Source: CAWAYH01 sp963786195 (GTDB taxonomy: Bacteria > Acidobacteriota > Vicinamibacteria > Vicinamibacterales > 2-12-FULL-66-21). From it: a stretch of DNA of 64,000 bases. Positions 43,080 through 52,115 of the stretch are shown here, one piece after another. The stretch covers positions 1 to 64,000 of the forward strand of contig CAWAYH010000001.1 of the NCBI GenBank assembly GCA_963786195.1. The letters are read 5' to 3'. Both the position numbers and the translations under genes were made by a program. Each line of letters opens with the position of its first letter. The first letter of the stretch is position 1. The notes beneath the pieces were generated by a model that did no database searches, was not told the DNA's origin, and saw only the letters and a list, made by a program, of their open reading frames with translations.

Positions 43080-46049
43080 GTGATTACCCCCCGGACGACC
43101 TGCCTGCTCCGCGTTCCGGATCTGCAGGCGATGCACTTCGCGGTTGCCCGCCGCATCACCGATTCCGGCGCGCTCGACTCATGCGCCGTCGTCGTTGTCG
43201 TGCCGACGCGCGGCGCGGCGGACGCGCTGCAGCGCACGCTGGATCCCCTGTTGCCACAACCAGTCGCGACCGCTGGACCTGCGGTCAGGCTCGTGACGCG
43301 GGATGAGCTCTACGAGTGCCTGCACGAGCAGTGGCCGGACGCCCCGCCGCGGCTGTCGGGCTTCGAGCGTGAGGTGGTGTTTCGCAGGGCTGCCCGGACC
43401 GCGAGCGAGGGGGGAGTGCCTGCGCCGTTCGCGCTGCGTCCCGGACTCATCGCGGAGATTCTGGCCTTCTACGACGAGCTGCGGCGCCGCGACCGCACCG
43501 TCGATGACTTCACGCGGCTGATGACCGACAGCCTCCAGGATGCGGCGGCGATCGATCGCGGGGCCGAGCGGATGCTGCGTCAGACGCGGTTTCTGACCGC
43601 CGCGTTCACGGAGTTCGAGCGTCTGGTGCAGGCGAGCGGCCTCATCGACGAGCACGGGCTGCGCCAGCATCTCCTGACGGACGAGCATCGCTGCGCCCCG
43701 AGTCACGAGCCGCGGGCTATCCGGCACGTCGTGTTGACGGTCGCCGATCAGGCGGCTGACGCGCGCGGGCTGTGGACCGCCGACTACGACCTGCTCACCA
43801 GGCTGCCAGGCCTCGATCGCATCGACGTCATCGCGACTGAAAACGTCCTCGCCACGGGTTTTCATCAGCGCATCCACGACCTGCTTCCGGGAATCGAAGA
43901 AGAACGGATCGGCGCGCCTGCCCAGCCGCCGCAGTTGATCACCCCGGACGATACGGGTCTCGATCGACCGAATCGGTGGTTCGTCTGCCGCGACCGGGAA
44001 GAGGAGCTGGCAGACGTCGCGCGCCGAATCCGGTCCGCAGCGTCAGGAGCGGACAGCGGCGACCGGATGGCCGTCGTCTTTCAGCGACCCTTGCCGTATC
44101 TGTACCTCGCGCGCCAGGTATTTGCCGAGGCGGAGATGCCGTTCCGCGCGTCGGACACGCTGCCGCTGGCCAGCGAACCCTTTGCGGCGGCTCTCGACCT
44201 CGTCTTCGCCTTCATCGTGACCGAGGCAAACCGCGCGTCGATCGCCGACCTGCTCGGCTCGCCGCACTGGCGATTCACCGGACTCCCGGACGACATCCTC
44301 GGTGTCAAGCAGCACGTCGCCGATCTGGACGCGTCGCTTCGAGAGATCAAGTACCTCGGGGGCTGGGATCGGCTGGCTCGTCTCACCGGAGAGGACGACG
44401 CGCGCTGGCGTCGAGCCCGCGTCGGACTCCTCGCTGCGACGTCTGCGGCGAACGCCCTCGAGTCCGTCCGGTCGGCCGGAACCGCGTCCCGGCAGATCCG
44501 CGCCGTGCTGGAGTTCGTCCGCGCGCACGAGCGGCTTCCCGCCGACGACGGGGTGGTCCCGCGTGCACGCCATCTCCGGGCGCGGGCGGCCGTGCTGGAC
44601 GCGCTCGAATCGCTCGCCGAGTCGCATGCACGACATGACGATGCGCCATTGACGCCGGAACAACTCGCGAGCGCGGTTCGACGCTGGATCGAAGCGCAGA
44701 CGTTTTCGCCGGTCGATTCGCCAGTGGAGTCCCGCGGGGTGATGCTGTTCGACGCCCCGGCGGCAGCGTATGCGGACGTGGACGAGCTGCGGCTCGTCGG
44801 GCTCGTCGAAAGCGACTGGCCCGAGCGCGCCGGCAACAACATCTTCTATCCCGCGTCCCTGTTGGGTCAGCTCGGCTGGCCCAACCCGCGCGATCGGCTC
44901 GCGGCCGCCCGTGCCCGTTTCCAGGATCTGCTGCGTCTCGCGCGCCGCTCCGTCTCCGTCTCGTCGTTCACGCTCGAAGACGACGCGATCGTCTCGCCGT
45001 CGTCGCTGCTGGAGGAGCTGGAGACGAGCGGGCTTCCGGTCGAACGATCGCGCCGCGGTGACGTGTCAGCGGTGTTTGTCCACGAAACACTGATGGACTC
45101 GCCGGGCAGCCATCCGGCGCTGGACGAAACGGCGGGTGAGTGGCTCGCGCTGCGGCAGTCCCGATCACCGGCGGAAGACGATGCGTTTCATGGGGCCGCC
45201 GGACCGCGACCGGCCGGTGTGTACGCCGTCAGCCACGTCGAGCGCTACCTGGCGTGCCCGTTCAAGTACTTCGCCGCGAACGTGCTCCGGCTCGCGGAAG
45301 AGCGCGAGGACGAGTCCGGGCTGAGCCCGATGGAACGCGGGCAGTTGCTGCACGAGGTGTTCGAGCAGTTCTTCAAGGCCTGGCACGGGCGGGGACGGAA
45401 AGGCATCACGGCCGCGAATCTCGACGACGCGCTCGAGCTTTTCGAATCGGTGACGGAACAGACGCTCGCACGGCTGCCGGACGCGGACCGCGCGCTCGAG
45501 CGGACGTACCTGCTCGGCTCGGCGGCGGCGTCAGGTCTGGCCGAACGCGCGTTCACGTTCGAGATCGAGCAGGGTGACGCCATCCTCGAACGACTGCTCG
45601 AGCACCCGCTGGAAGGCGAGTTCGAGTTCGCCGGCGCGGACGGCCCCCGGCGCGTCCGCATCAAGGCCAAGGCCGACCGCATCGATCTGCTCGACGACGG
45701 ATCGCTGCGCGTGATCGACTACAAGCTGGGGCGCGCGCCGAAATCGAGTCGATCGCTGCAGCTCCCGATCTACGGCGTCTGCGCCGAGCAGCACCTCGAA
45801 GGCCGCCACGGCCGGTCCTGGCGCTTGTCGCGAGCCGGATACGTGGCGTTCAAGGAAAAGAACGCGTTCGTGCCGCTCGGCGGATCGACGTCGCTCGATC
45901 AGGCCCTCATCGAAGGCCAGCAGCGGCTCGTGGCGGCGCTGGACGGGATCGAGCGCGGTGAGTTCCCGCCGCGTCCCGAGGAACCCTTCACGTGCAACTG
46001 GTGCAGCTACGCGGCCGTGTGCCGCAAGGACTACGTCGGTGACGAGTAA
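43080..46049 (+). CDS. addB: AddB-like PD-(D/E)XK exonuclease/helicase subunit
   Basis: A 989-residue protein from a GTG. The N-terminal half is a degenerate helicase core without a Walker A (VVVVPTRGAADALQRTL), as in some AddB proteins. The C-terminal ~280 residues are a RecB-family nuclease: HLLHEVFEQFF-type entry (LLHEVFEQFFKAWH), then IDLLDDGSLRVIDYKLGR with the D-(x)-DYK catalytic core. Four cysteines for an iron-sulfur cluster frame the domain: one in LACPFKYFA and three in CNWCSYAAVC. With the overlapping AddA-like gene it would process double-strand breaks for RecA loading. Naming as AddB rather than AdnB rests on gene order and length. Confidence 0.82.
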   Translation: MITPRTTCLLRVPDLQAMHFAVARRITDSGALDSCAVVVVVPTRGAADALQRTLDPLLPQPVATAGPAVRLVTRDELYECLHEQWPDAPPRLSGFEREVVFRRAARTASEGGVPAPFALRPGLIAEILAFYDELRRRDRTVDDFTRLMTDSLQDAAAIDRGAERMLRQTRFLTAAFTEFERLVQASGLIDEHGLRQHLLTDEHRCAPSHEPRAIRHVVLTVADQAADARGLWTADYDLLTRLPGLDRIDVIATENVLATGFHQRIHDLLPGIEEERIGAPAQPPQLITPDDTGLDRPNRWFVCRDREEELADVARRIRSAASGADSGDRMAVVFQRPLPYLYLARQVFAEAEMPFRASDTLPLASEPFAAALDLVFAFIVTEANRASIADLLGSPHWRFTGLPDDILGVKQHVADLDASLREIKYLGGWDRLARLTGEDDARWRRARVGLLAATSAANALESVRSAGTASRQIRAVLEFVRAHERLPADDGVVPRARHLRARAAVLDALESLAESHARHDDAPLTPEQLASAVRRWIEAQTFSPVDSPVESRGVMLFDAPAAAYADVDELRLVGLVESDWPERAGNNIFYPASLLGQLGWPNPRDRLAAARARFQDLLRLARRSVSVSSFTLEDDAIVSPSSLLEELETSGLPVERSRRGDVSAVFVHETLMDSPGSHPALDETAGEWLALRQSRSPAEDDAFHGAAGPRPAGVYAVSHVERYLACPFKYFAANVLRLAEEREDESGLSPMERGQLLHEVFEQFFKAWHGRGRKGITAANLDDALELFESVTEQTLARLPDADRALERTYLLGSAAASGLAERAFTFEIEQGDAILERLLEHPLEGEFEFAGADGPRRVRIKAKADRIDLLDDGSLRVIDYKLGRAPKSSRSLQLPIYGVCAEQHLEGRHGRSWRLSRAGYVAFKEKNAFVPLGGSTSLDQALIEGQQRLVAALDGIERGEFPPRPEEPFTCNWCSYAAVCRKDYVGDE

Positions 46050-48921
46050 AGCCGACGCGCGCGCGGCATCGGATCAGCCGTCGCTCTTCGACGCGCCTGT
46101 CATTGCAACGGCTCCGGCCCCGGCGCCGGCGCCGGCGGCGCCGGATCCCGATGCCCGCGCGCGCCAGTTTGCGGTCGATCCGCTGAACAACGTCGTTCTC
46201 GAGGCGTCAGCCGGGACGGGCAAGACGTCGGTACTCGTCGCGCGCTACATCAACCTGCTGAAGAGCGGCGTCGATCCCTCGAACATCCTGGCGATCACGT
46301 TTACGCGCAAGGCCGCCGCGGAAATGCGCGAGCGCATCGTCCGCGACCTCCGTGAGGCCGCGGGGCGATCGGAATTCGACCAGGCTCGCTGGGTCGAGCT
46401 GCGCGATCGTCTGAGCGACATCGCGATCAGCACGATCGACGCGTTCTGCCTCTCGCTGCTGCGCGAGTTCCCGCTCGAAGCGGATCTCGATCCGGGGTTC
46501 GAGATGGCCGACGAGACCGAAATCCCTCGGCTCGTCGAGGACGCGCTGGACCAGGCGCTGCGCATCATCACCGGCCTCGCCCGTAATGACCCCGACATGG
46601 CGCTGGTGCTGGCGCAGCTGGGCATCGCGCGGACGCGCGAGGGGCTCGCCGTCCTGCTCGAGCGGCGTCTCGTCGCGCGCGACGCGCTGGATCGGTTTCT
46701 CGCGAACGGTCCCGCCGATCTGACCGCGGCTGCCGTGTGCCGGCGCGCCGCGCAGGCACTGCACGACGTGCTCAGGTCCGTGCCCGGAGGGCTCAAAGGC
46801 TTTCTTGCCGAGGGTCCCACGCGCCATCCGCGCTATCAGCTCCTGCTGAGGGAGCTTCACCGGCTGCCAGCGCTCGAGGAGGCCGGCGACGCCGCCATCA
46901 GGGGCGTCCTGGATCGTGTCGCCGCGCACTTCCTGACCGCCGAGGGCAAACCGCGGTCCGGCGGATCGATCCCGCCTTACAAAGCCGCGGACTGTCCCTC
47001 GCCTGACGCGGCAAAGCGGCACCGCGCGGTCGTGATGCGGGCGTCCCAGCAGGTCAAGGACGTGATCGACGTCTTCAGGCGGGATCTCAACGTCGTACTC
47101 GCTCGAGGCGTCCGACGGATGTTCGCGATCGCCCTCGCGCAGTACCGCAGGACGCTCGAGGAGCGCTCGGTCCTCGACTTCGCCGACGTGCTCCAGCGCG
47201 CGCTCGACCTGCTCAGGCGGATGGACGAGTTCTCGCAAAGCCGGTACCGGCTGGAAGCGCGTTATCACCACGTGCTCGTCGATGAATTCCAGGACACCAG
47301 CCGCGCGCAGTGGGAGCTGGTCGCCCTCCTCGTGCAGTCGTGGGGCGAAGGCCTCGGCGTCACCACCCAGCCGTCCATCTTCATCGTCGGCGATCGCAAG
47401 CAGTCGATTTACCGATTCCGCGACGCCGACGCCGGGCTGCTTCAGCATGCCGCGCAGTTCATCGAAACGCTCCGCCTGGACGGCAGCCCGCGGCGCTCGA
47501 TCACGCGGAGCTTCAGGGCGGTGCCCGGGCTGCTGGAGTTCATCAACGAGCTGTTCACGGATGTCGCTGCCGCCGCGCCGGCGCATTTTCCGTACGGGGA
47601 GGGCGACCGTTTTCCATCCGCGGACAACACGGACAACACCGATTCCGCCGCGGACAACACGGACAACACGGACAACACGGATCCATCCGTGGACAGCACG
47701 GAGAACGCCGTGCTCGGAATTGCGGCGGCAGGCGACGCCGTTGCTTGTGCGGCGGCGGTTGCGGCGGAGATCGCGCGCATCCTGCGCGAAGTGAACGTTC
47801 GGGATCGGAGAACCGGTGTGGCGCGAAAGGCGTTGCCGGGCGACATTGCGATTCTGTTTCGGTCGCGCGCCAGCCATCGCGAGTTCGAGCGGGAGCTCGG
47901 GCGTCGAGGGATACCGGCGTACGTCTACAAGGGACTGGGGTTCTTCGACGCAGACGAAACCAGGGACGTGATGGCGCTGATCCGTTATCTGGCCAACCCC
48001 GTGTCCGATCTTCGGGCTGCGGCGCTGATGCGTTCCCGTCTGGTTCGCCTCTCGGATCGCGCGCTCGCGACCCTGGCTCCGCGACTGGCCGGTGCGTTGA
48101 TCGATCCAGCGTGGCCCGCAGCCGCGGACGGACTGGACGACGAGGATCGGCGCGTGTTGACGATGGTCAGGCGGCATCTCCCGCGATGGATTGAACTGAC
48201 CGACCGTGTGCCGCCGGCGGATCTGGTCGAATTGATCCTGCGTGAGACGGCGTATGCCTTCGAGCTGGGTCCCTCGACAACCTCGGTCCCCTCGACAACC
48301 TCGGTCCCCTCGACAAGCTCGGGACTGGAGCCACGACGTCAGCAGGCGTGGGAGAACCTGAAGAAGATGCGCAGCCTCGTTCGCCGCATTCAGAATCGCG
48401 GCTACGCGACGTTTCCACGGATCGCCGACCACCTCGATTCGCTGACGGCCGGTGACGAGTCCAACGCGGTGCTCGAAGCGCTCCAGGCCGTCAACCTCAT
48501 GACCGTCCACGCGTCGAAGGGCCTGGAGTTTCCCATCGTTTTCGTCGTCAATCTCGCCAAAGGCGCGACGGGGCCGCCTCGGCCGGTCCGCGTGATCGTC
48601 GATGGTGACGAGGAGCCCTCGGTGTCCGTCGGTCCCTTCGTCTCGGAGATGGACGAGCTGGATCGGGAGCGCGAGGGGCACGAGACGAAGCGGCTCCTTT
48701 ATGTCGCATTGACCAGGGCGCGCGATCGGCTGTACTTGTCCTCGGTCCTGAAGGACGGTGCAATGGTCCCGTGGCGCGGCAGTCTGGCTGAAGTTCTGCC
48801 CCAGTCGCTGCGCGATCTGTTCGCACAATCCGGATCGGCGCCCAAGGAAGCGAGGACGCTCACGTGGACGAGCTCATCCGGGCGACGATTCGACTGGCGC
48901 GTGTGCCCTGTCCCCGAGTGA
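46039..48921 (+). CDS. addA: AddA-like UvrD-family helicase lacking the C-terminal nuclease domain
   Basis: About 960 residues from a GTG inside the AddB stop region. SF1 helicase motifs are complete: VLEASAGTGKTSVLVARY (Walker A), AITFTRKAAAEMRERI (Ia), LVDEFQDTSRAQWELV (II), FIVGDRKQSIYRFRDADAG (III), VNLMTVHASKGLEFPIVFVV (V) and LLYVALTRARDRLYLSSV (VI). The protein ends ~75 residues after motif VI, so the RecB-type nuclease usual for AddA is absent and the complex would have one nuclease, on the AddB-like subunit. Two low-complexity insertions, a NTDNTD-type run near residue 535 and a PSTTSV repeat near 750, are coded by short tandem DNA repeats. Confidence 0.85.
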   Translation: MTSKADARAASDQPSLFDAPVIATAPAPAPAPAAPDPDARARQFAVDPLNNVVLEASAGTGKTSVLVARYINLLKSGVDPSNILAITFTRKAAAEMRERIVRDLREAAGRSEFDQARWVELRDRLSDIAISTIDAFCLSLLREFPLEADLDPGFEMADETEIPRLVEDALDQALRIITGLARNDPDMALVLAQLGIARTREGLAVLLERRLVARDALDRFLANGPADLTAAAVCRRAAQALHDVLRSVPGGLKGFLAEGPTRHPRYQLLLRELHRLPALEEAGDAAIRGVLDRVAAHFLTAEGKPRSGGSIPPYKAADCPSPDAAKRHRAVVMRASQQVKDVIDVFRRDLNVVLARGVRRMFAIALAQYRRTLEERSVLDFADVLQRALDLLRRMDEFSQSRYRLEARYHHVLVDEFQDTSRAQWELVALLVQSWGEGLGVTTQPSIFIVGDRKQSIYRFRDADAGLLQHAAQFIETLRLDGSPRRSITRSFRAVPGLLEFINELFTDVAAAAPAHFPYGEGDRFPSADNTDNTDSAADNTDNTDNTDPSVDSTENAVLGIAAAGDAVACAAAVAAEIARILREVNVRDRRTGVARKALPGDIAILFRSRASHREFERELGRRGIPAYVYKGLGFFDADETRDVMALIRYLANPVSDLRAAALMRSRLVRLSDRALATLAPRLAGALIDPAWPAAADGLDDEDRRVLTMVRRHLPRWIELTDRVPPADLVELILRETAYAFELGPSTTSVPSTTSVPSTSSGLEPRRQQAWENLKKMRSLVRRIQNRGYATFPRIADHLDSLTAGDESNAVLEALQAVNLMTVHASKGLEFPIVFVVNLAKGATGPPRPVRVIVDGDEEPSVSVGPFVSEMDELDREREGHETKRLLYVALTRARDRLYLSSVLKDGAMVPWRGSLAEVLPQSLRDLFAQSGSAPKEARTLTWTSSSGRRFDWRVCPVPE

Positions 48922-48922
48922 C

Positions 48923-49438
48923 GTGATCCTCACGATCGGCCATTCAACCCGAACCGCTGAAGAGTTTCTCGCGCTGCTGAGAATCCACGGCGTCGAGCAG
49001 CTGGCCGACGTCCGCACGTTTCCACGGTCTCGCCGACATCCTCATTTTTCGAAGGAGATCCTGGACGCCTTCCTCGGGGAGCGTAACGTCAGGTACCGGC
49101 ACTTTCCGGAATTGGGGGGGTTTCGTAAGCCGCGTCCTGACTCGGTCAACACCGGCCTGCGTCATCCCGCGTTCCGCGGCTATGCGGATTACATGCAGTC
49201 GGAGGGCTTTACGCGCGCCGTCGACGAGCTGCTGGCGTTCGCGTCGAAAGGGCAGACTGTTGTCATGTGCGCGGAAGCCACGTGGTGGACCTGTCACCGC
49301 CGGTTGCTCTCTGATGCCCTTATTGTTCGTGGTGTGCCGGTGCAGCACATTCTCGGCGCAGAAGCGCCTAAGCCTCATGAGCTGAGCGAGTTCGCCCGTC
49401 AGGCCGCGGGGGCAGTCATCTACCCGGGCCTCTTGTAG
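48923..49438 (+). CDS. DUF488-family protein
   Basis: A 171-residue protein beginning at a GTG two bases after the helicase stop. It has the DUF488 features ILTIGHSTRTAEEFLALL, LADVRTFPRSRRHPHFSKE, RYRHFPELGG and the cysteine region VVMCAEATWWTCHRRLLSDAL. The family is widespread and uncharacterised, perhaps nucleic-acid or nucleotide related. Likely co-transcribed with addBA. Confidence 0.9.
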   Translation: MILTIGHSTRTAEEFLALLRIHGVEQLADVRTFPRSRRHPHFSKEILDAFLGERNVRYRHFPELGGFRKPRPDSVNTGLRHPAFRGYADYMQSEGFTRAVDELLAFASKGQTVVMCAEATWWTCHRRLLSDALIVRGVPVQHILGAEAPKPHELSEFARQAAGAVIYPGLL

Positions 49439-49603
49439 CCGGCAGGTGTCATGAATCCAACATCCCCCCTCGAACCGTAGGATGGAATAAGAGCTTCAAC
49501 CGTTTGGACTTACGCGATGAGAGGAACCAAACCTGTCAGCGCGATGTCTAAAGGGATAGCTGGCGCCAGGATTGCATTGGGGTCGGGTGACGGGAGGTGC
49601 AGT

Positions 49604-49849
49604 ATGGCAGTTCCTGCGGGCTCGCTGAATTCCGTCAGACCCACGGCAACGGTGTTCGAGCTCGAAGCGCTCGAAGGGTTGCCTTGCGGGTGTGTCGCAG
49701 CAGCGTATCGAGCACGTCCCTGGGACGTGTCGGTGGTTTCGCTCGAAGCCAAGGGACCGCACTGCATTCTCGAGGGTCACAGCACCGGGCAGATCCTGCG
49801 ACTCGGCGAAACCTCTGAGTTGGAAGACGAAGAGGACGAGGACGAATAA
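49604..49849 (+). CDS. Small acidic-tailed protein, unknown function
   Basis: An 81-residue protein from the ATG at 49604, which follows GGGAGGT at good spacing. Sequence features: ATVFELEALEGLPCGCVAA, then AKGPHCILEGHSTGQILRL and a terminal acidic run (ELEDEEDEDE). It may fold as a small beta protein with a disordered acidic tail. Not recognised. Stands alone, 165 bp after the DUF488 gene. Confidence 0.5.
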   Translation: MAVPAGSLNSVRPTATVFELEALEGLPCGCVAAAYRARPWDVSVVSLEAKGPHCILEGHSTGQILRLGETSELEDEEDEDE

Positions 49850-49869
49850 GGGTTCCGGTTTACGGGATA

Positions 49870-50103
49870 TTAGTCGCGCGAATTCGCCTCTTGCCATAAC
49901 CGGACGCGCTCTTCGGCTTCCTCACGAGTTTCCCCGACCAGCACTACTCCATTCCGTGGCCGGCCACGGGCATCGGTGACCCAGGCCACCCAGTGCGGCC
50001 CGCGGGCCGCACTGCGAATCTCGGGTCGGTCGCGCAGGCTCGGCCATGCCGCGAAGCCTACTCGATCCGCCCGGGCGCCACAGCGCAAAAACGCGAAATC
50101 CAC
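49870..50103 (-). CDS. Small conserved protein, unknown function
   Basis: A 77-residue protein; the C-terminal half reads GPHWVAWVTDARGRPRNGVV and ETREEAEERVRLWQEAN, a beta-hairpin plus amphipathic helix pattern that recurs in small acidobacterial proteins. The start is uncertain because the first 30 residues look less conserved in style. Convergent with the preceding gene. Confidence 0.5.
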   Translation of the reverse strand: MDFAFLRCGARADRVGFAAWPSLRDRPEIRSAARGPHWVAWVTDARGRPRNGVVLVGETREEAEERVRLWQEANSRD

Positions 50104-50225
50104 CGAAGATCTTGATTGCGTACGGGAAAGCCGTTCTCGTACAGTAGGGGGGACACTTAGGTGCCAGAGACGCCAGAGTACGTGGCGATCCGCTCCGAGT
50201 GTCCTCGCGAGAGGAGTACAGGTAG

Positions 50226-50450
50226 ATGGCTTTGACGTGTCCCAGCTGCGGGAACGACCGGAATTTTCTGGTCAAGACCCTGCAGATGCATGTCGTGCAG
50301 CTGCGCGACGATGCCCGTGTGGAGGCGAACGAAGAGGGTCGCCCCGCCGTGATCGAAGTGCTGTGTGACGAGTGTGAGAAAGAGCTGAATTTCGCGGATT
50401 TCGAAGAGAGTGTTCGCAACGAGCTCCTGCTGACCCTTGGCGCCCGCTGA
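50226..50450 (+). CDS. Small zinc-ribbon protein
   Basis: A 74-residue protein with CPSC near the N-terminus and CDEC in the C-terminal half, a four-cysteine zinc ribbon, and an acidic helix (LNFADFEESVRNELLLTL). The ATG at 50226 follows GAGGAGTACAGGTAG. Perhaps a nucleic-acid-binding or regulatory protein; not further assignable. Confidence 0.65.
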   Translation: MALTCPSCGNDRNFLVKTLQMHVVQLRDDARVEANEEGRPAVIEVLCDECEKELNFADFEESVRNELLLTLGAR

Positions 50451-50456
50451 CCCGAG

Positions 50457-50615
50457 CTAGCCTTCGCCGGCTTCGGCCTCCTCGAAGTATTCGCACTCCG
50501 GGCAGATCCATTCGCGCATTCGCCGGATCGTTGTCAGACCGCCGCCCGGGATCTTGTCGCGGATCTCACGCTCGCTGAGCCGCATGGGCTCGCCGCACAT
50601 CGGGCACTCTTTCAT
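50457..50615 (-). CDS. Small four-cysteine zinc-finger protein
   Basis: A 52-residue protein on the minus strand. It reads MKECPMCGEPMRLSEREI and ends REWICPECEYFEEAEAGEG, so two CxxC pairs frame a short basic and Gly-rich middle. Convergent with the zinc-ribbon gene at 50226, their stops seven bases apart. Similar tiny zinc proteins are common hypothetical genes in this phylum. Confidence 0.6.
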   Translation of the reverse strand: MKECPMCGEPMRLSEREIRDKIPGGGLTTIRRMREWICPECEYFEEAEAGEG

Positions 50616-50636
50616 GGCCGGATTCTAGCAGCTTCC

Positions 50637-50665
50637 TTGACTTGGGCCGGGGAGGCCCCTATCGT
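50637..50665 (+). promoter_or_regulatory. Sigma70-like promoter upstream of the DnaJ-like gene
   Basis: TTGACT at 50637-50642 and TATCGT at 50660-50665, spacer 17 bp, about 45 bp before the ATG at 50711. The spacer contains a GGGCC/GGCCC palindromic stretch. Confidence 0.45.
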
Positions 50666-50710
50666 AGCCTTCAGAAGGGGTTGGCCGGATGGCTGGCCCC
50701 AGAGCCGCCG

Positions 50711-51322
50711 ATGCGCGACTACTACGAGGTTCTGGGCGTTTCACCGGACGCGGGCGCTGACGAGATCAGGCGCGCGTACCGGCAGCTGGCGCGCCGCTAC
50801 CATCCCGATATTTCGGGAGACGAGCGCGGGACGGCGTTCCTCGAGCTGTCGCGCGCGTACGAAGTCCTCGACGACGCTCAGCGCCGGGGATCCTACGACG
50901 CCAGCCTCTTCGCGCGGGACACGGCGTCCTCGTACGGCCGAGCCGAATGGCTGGCCGACGAGGTCGCCATCGACTTCCCGTCGGTGGCGAGCGTGCTCGA
51001 TCGGATGCAGGATTCGTTCTTTGGCGCCTCGGCGGCCTCAACCCTGTCAGCGGAACTGGTCCTCACCCCGGAAGAGGCATTCCGGGGCGCGAGCGTGCCG
51101 CTGGACATTCCCATGCGCGAGATTTGTCCGCGATGCGGCGGGCGCGGCGAGACCTGGCAGGAATGGTGTGCGTGGTGCAGCGGATGCGGCGAGGTCCCGA
51201 TCCTCCACGAGCTGGAGCTGCGGGTGCCGCCCGGGATTCGACATGGCGAGCGGTTGAGGTTCGCCGTTATGCCGCCGGGGGCCGCATACACCGTCATCGA
51301 CGTCCGCATCACGATCCGATAG
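50711..51322 (+). CDS. DnaJ-like co-chaperone (compact form)
   Basis: A 203-residue protein. Residues 1-65 are a J domain with the HPD tripeptide (RDYYEVLGVSPDAGADEIRR, RRYHPDISGDE). There is no Gly/Phe region of normal length. A reduced cysteine-rich segment (CPRCGGRGETWQEWCAWCSGCG) replaces the four-repeat zinc domain, and the end (HELELRVPPGIRHGERLRFAV) is one client-binding DnaJ_C barrel. It would stimulate a DnaK ATPase. The ATG at 50711 begins the J domain. Two membrane-protein genes follow. Confidence 0.85.
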   Translation: MRDYYEVLGVSPDAGADEIRRAYRQLARRYHPDISGDERGTAFLELSRAYEVLDDAQRRGSYDASLFARDTASSYGRAEWLADEVAIDFPSVASVLDRMQDSFFGASAASTLSAELVLTPEEAFRGASVPLDIPMREICPRCGGRGETWQEWCAWCSGCGEVPILHELELRVPPGIRHGERLRFAVMPPGAAYTVIDVRITIR

Positions 51323-51329
51323 GTCACAC

Positions 51330-51701
51330 GTGACCTCCCATCTCGAGCTGCTCGGCATCCTCTCCATCGTCTGGGGGTTCATCGGGCTCCTGCTCGGCGT
51401 GTCCACGATGATGCTCGCCGCCGGCGCGATCGCCATAGGCATGGCCCCGGAGGGGCAGGGAATCCCAGCCGTCGTGACGGCAGCCGCGTTCGGCGTCTGT
51501 GCCGCGGCGCTGCTGGTCGCCGGCGCCGCCAACGCCTGGGCCGGAAAGGCGATCCGCCAGCGCCGGGCACCAGGTCGCCTGGTGACGCTCGGCCTCGCCG
51601 TTCCGAACCTGTTCGTGTTGCCGTTCGGCACCGCGCTCGGCATCTATGCGATGTGGGTGCTGCTGCACGACGAAACGAGAAAGATGTTTCACACAACCTA
51701 G
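51330..51701 (+). CDS. Small four-helix membrane protein
   Basis: A 123-residue protein starting at GTG 51330, eight bases after the DnaJ-like stop. Four helices are clear: LLGILSIVWGFIGLLLGV, MMLAAGAIAIGMA, TAAAFGVCAAALLVAGAAN and TLGLAVPNLFVLPFGTALG, ending YAMWVLLHDETRKMF. The last segment resembles small inner-membrane proteins of the DUF4190/DUF4870 neighbourhood. Function unknown. Confidence 0.7.
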   Translation: MTSHLELLGILSIVWGFIGLLLGVSTMMLAAGAIAIGMAPEGQGIPAVVTAAAFGVCAAALLVAGAANAWAGKAIRQRRAPGRLVTLGLAVPNLFVLPFGTALGIYAMWVLLHDETRKMFHTT

Positions 51702-51726
51702 AATCTCGGAGGAAGCTGTTAAGAAC

Positions 51727-52062
51727 ATGGATCAGGTCAAGAAAACGTCGCTCGGTCTCGACGAGAACATCGCGGGTGCGCTGGCGTACACGCTCGGGTG
51801 GGTCACGGGCGTGGCGTTCCTTCTCACCGAACACGAAAACCGTTTCGTGCGTTTCCACGCCTTTCAGTCCACATTCGTGTTTGGCGCGCTCTGCCTGATC
51901 TGGTTCGTCGGCGTCTCGATCCCGTTCCTGGGCTGGATCATCTCGTTCTTCCTCATCCCGCCACTGTCGGCTGTGCTCTGGCTGCTGCTCATGCTCAAGG
52001 CCTACCAGGGTGAGCGCTTCAAGCTGCCGATCGCCGGTGACATGGCGGAGCAGCGGGCGTAG
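51727..52062 (+). CDS. DUF4870-family membrane protein
   Basis: A 111-residue protein from the ATG at 51727 after an AGGAAG ribosome site. It has the family pattern LDENIAGALAYTLGWVTGVA, ENRFVRFHAFQSTFVF and a final helix with LLLMLKAYQGERFKLPI. Three helices; the conserved FVRFHAFQS loop is diagnostic. Biochemical role unknown. Confidence 0.88.
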   Translation: MDQVKKTSLGLDENIAGALAYTLGWVTGVAFLLTEHENRFVRFHAFQSTFVFGALCLIWFVGVSIPFLGWIISFFLIPPLSAVLWLLLMLKAYQGERFKLPIAGDMAEQRA

Positions 52063-52115
52063 CTTCTCCTTCTTCCCGGACCGGCGCGCGCCCCTGATAG
52101 AATGATCGTCTCCCT

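Noticed and set aside
46207..48828. A very long minus-strand reading frame opposite addA
   Set aside because: It is the antisense of a GC-rich gene with complete helicase motifs; its product is Arg/His-rich with no recognisable domain.
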